Source of the DNA: JBDNFP01 sp041689775
GTDB lineage: Bacteria > Bacteroidota > Bacteroidia > Cytophagales > Spirosomataceae
DNA: 8,893 nucleotides
NCBI GenBank assembly: GCA_041689775.1
Contig: JBDNFP010000144.1
Span: 1 to 8,893, forward strand
Direction: 5' to 3'
The first letter of the stretch is position 1, and every line of letters begins with the position of its first letter. Made by a program: the position numbers and the translations under genes. Positions 7,655-8,893 of this stretch are shown in pieces. A model generated the notes under the pieces. The model was not told the DNA's origin and did not search any database. It saw only the letters and a list, made by a program, of their open reading frames with translations.

Positions 7655-7777
7655 AGGGTATCGTATTATAATGAGCTCTCTCAGCCTTCCCTTGGCTTTG
7701 ACGAGTGAAGAGCACAAATCAGTCGTCTGGGCGGTGATGCTATGTAATTGAACACCAGAGTGATAAATACTACTAAC

Positions 7778-8693
7778 CTACGCCTTCATCACCCGCCGCA
7801 CGACCACCTTATCTTCCACCCGAACCCGGAGTAAGTATAGGCCGGCTGATTGGTTTTCCAATAAAAGCACCGACTCTTCTCCTTTTATGTCTTGTTGCAT
7901 TATAACCTGTCCCAGTAGGTTTTAATGCTCCCACCGCACTGGTTTTTGGGAGGTAAACTCCTTAATGCGTAGCGTAAGGGTGGCGGTGGTAGGTACCGGA
8001 AATAACTCTACGAAGAGAGAAGCTTCCGGAGTCGGAGCGCTTAGCAAGGCTATGACTTTCACCACTATGCCATCAGCGGGGAACGTTCCGTTGCCGCAGC
8101 TATTTCGTACGGAGCTGAGGTAGTAAGTGGTAGTGATCAGGGGCGTAAGTCGAAGTAAATAAGGGTTGTCAGCCGTAGCGAAGGTAAATTCTGTGCCGAC
8201 TGAATTGTCGAAAATAGTCAGGTAGATGAACGTCCACGGGCCTCTGCCCGTAAAGGCTACAGATAGACGAGCTGTATCACGGCCAATAATCTCCTGTGCA
8301 CCACTCAGGGTAGCCGACGGAACCGACAGAACGGTTAATGTAGCAGGACTGACACTCCCATTGATTACGAAGGCAGGATGAATACCAACTACCCGAACCC
8401 GGTAGTCGCCGGGGGGTATTTGCGATGAAATAATACCGGTTATATCGACATCCCCCACGGAGGATACGGGTAGGTCCACGTAGGCCGCCTGAAAAGAATC
8501 TGCTCCATCCGGGGCAATTTGAATTTTAAAGCTAGTACCCGTGGCAAACCGGCCGGTTTTATTAAAGCCAACCTTGACGGCGCTACAGGGACAATAGGAA
8601 GACGGCGCGAAAACCTGCGTTTCCAACAGAGAATACTGAACTGATAAGTTCTAACGCAGAATTAGTTTGTACTATTAATTTGGCTAAATTCAT
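7778..8693 (-). pseudogene. Broken gene for a T9SS-secreted protein with Ig/Fn3-like repeats
   Basis: A continuous minus-strand frame from 8650 to a TAA at 7922-7924 encodes a repeat protein. Its first usable start, a TTG at 8626, gives 234 residues. One beta-sandwich-like repeat opens with YCPCSAVKVGF (11-21) and closes with GDYRVRVVGIHPA (73-85). A second begins SATLSGAQ (104-111), includes VAFTGRGPWTF (123-133) and DNPYLLRLTP (153-162), and ends near TYYLSSVRNSCGNG. Next comes the start of a T9SS type A sorting domain (ELFPVPTTATLTLRI, 207-221), stopped at PVRWEH by TAA. In the same frame past that stop, 47 more codons to TAG at 7778-7780 read as the rest of the domain: NLLGQVIMQQ, then SAGLYLLRVRVEDKVVVRR and a basic end. 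One substitution, such as CAA to TAA, explains this. At the other end, the best ATG (8691-8693) is in a different frame that stops at 8583, and no in-frame signal peptide precedes the body. Sequencing error is the main alternative. Confidence 0.7.
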
Positions 8694-8711
8694 AGCTAAT
8701 ATTCTATTTAT

Positions 8712-8742
8712 CAAATACTTAAAAAAATCTAACAACTACAAA
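8712..8742 (-). promoter_or_regulatory. Candidate promoter of the broken T9SS cargo gene
   Basis: On the minus strand TTTG (8742-8739) is followed after 21 bases by TATTTG (8717-8712), close to the Bacteroidota TTTG / TAnnTTTG pattern but two bases short in the downstream element. It lies 18 bases before the ATG at 8693-8691. This supports that ATG as the original start of the gene and gives a short leader. It is a pattern match only. Confidence 0.35.
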
Positions 8743-8779
8743 CTAATAGCTGTTAAGGAATGATTAAAAAATAAGATGG

Positions 8780-8893
8780 TCAATTTCCGGGCTTGATCAG
8801 GTAATTCCATTTGGGTATTTTCTCATCAAAAGTGATGTAGCGACCCATGTCGTTTTTGAAGTTGTGGTCAAGCGGCCTCTTGGTGGCGTAAGT
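8780..8893 (-). CDS. 3' end of an unrecognised minus-strand protein (partial)
   Basis: Entering from the right edge, an open minus-strand frame of 37 codons ends at TGA (8780-8782). The encoded tail is rich in Lys, Asp, Asn and aromatic residues (DHNFKNDMGRYITFDEK, then KWNYLIKPGN at the very end) and looks like the end of a folded, probably extracytoplasmic domain rather than random translation. I do not recognise the family. The gene lies upstream of the broken T9SS cargo gene on the same strand, with 86 bases to that gene's candidate ATG. The spacer contains a promoter candidate, so the two need not share a transcript. Confidence 0.6.
   Translation of the reverse strand, partial: TYATKRPLDHNFKNDMGRYITFDEKIPKWNYLIKPGN

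Noticed and set aside
7655..7777. Possible RNA gene between the long hairpin and the minus-strand gene
   Set aside because: No tRNA cloverleaf, repeat or strong stem is visible; it is most simply untranslated 3' sequence of the minus-strand gene.
7922..8626. Intact 234-residue protein starting at TTG
   Set aside because: A TTG start without a signal peptide and a stop inside a recognisable sorting domain that continues in frame make an intact gene unlikely; a broken gene explains both ends better.

Overview
The window looks like chromosomal DNA from a Bacteroidota bacterium, most likely of the order Cytophagales. The reasons are a MutL that opens in the Bacteroidota style, two rhomboid proteases in tandem (the second with a charged C-terminal tail), near absence of Shine-Dalgarno sequences, TTTG/TA-type promoter candidates, a Tat-exported Gfo/Idh/MocA oxidoreductase, and remnants of a type IX secretion (T9SS) sorting domain. 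This placement is inferred from protein character, not from a marker gene.

Layout, left to right. Positions 1-112 hold the 3' end of an unrecognised plus-strand gene. An A+T-rich spacer leads to mutL (262-2139, mismatch repair). Two rhomboid intramembrane serine protease genes follow (2199-2984 and 2988-3905), only 3 bases apart and surely co-transcribed. Next is dxs (4001-5935), the first enzyme of the MEP isoprenoid pathway. A 291-base gap holds a 17-bp hairpin (6047-6085, probable terminator) and a TATAAT-type promoter candidate (6163-6194) in front of a Tat-dependent Gfo/Idh/MocA oxidoreductase (6227-7522). A near-perfect 27-bp hairpin with a GAAA loop (7597-7654) separates this plus-strand block from a minus-strand block.

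The minus-strand block (7778-8893) contains the end of an unrecognised gene that enters from the right edge (8780-8893) and, downstream of it, a decayed secreted protein gene. The latter has tandem Ig/Fn3-like repeats and a T9SS C-terminal sorting domain. A single in-frame TAA splits the sorting domain, and the best ATG lies in a different frame from the body, so the gene looks broken at both ends.

The plus-strand genes are mostly housekeeping: DNA repair, membrane proteolysis and isoprenoid synthesis. I see no phage, CRISPR, IS element, tRNA or rRNA, and no convincing new multi-gene system. The points most worth a second look are the broken T9SS cargo gene, the degenerate endonuclease motif of MutL, and the architecture of the rhomboid pair.
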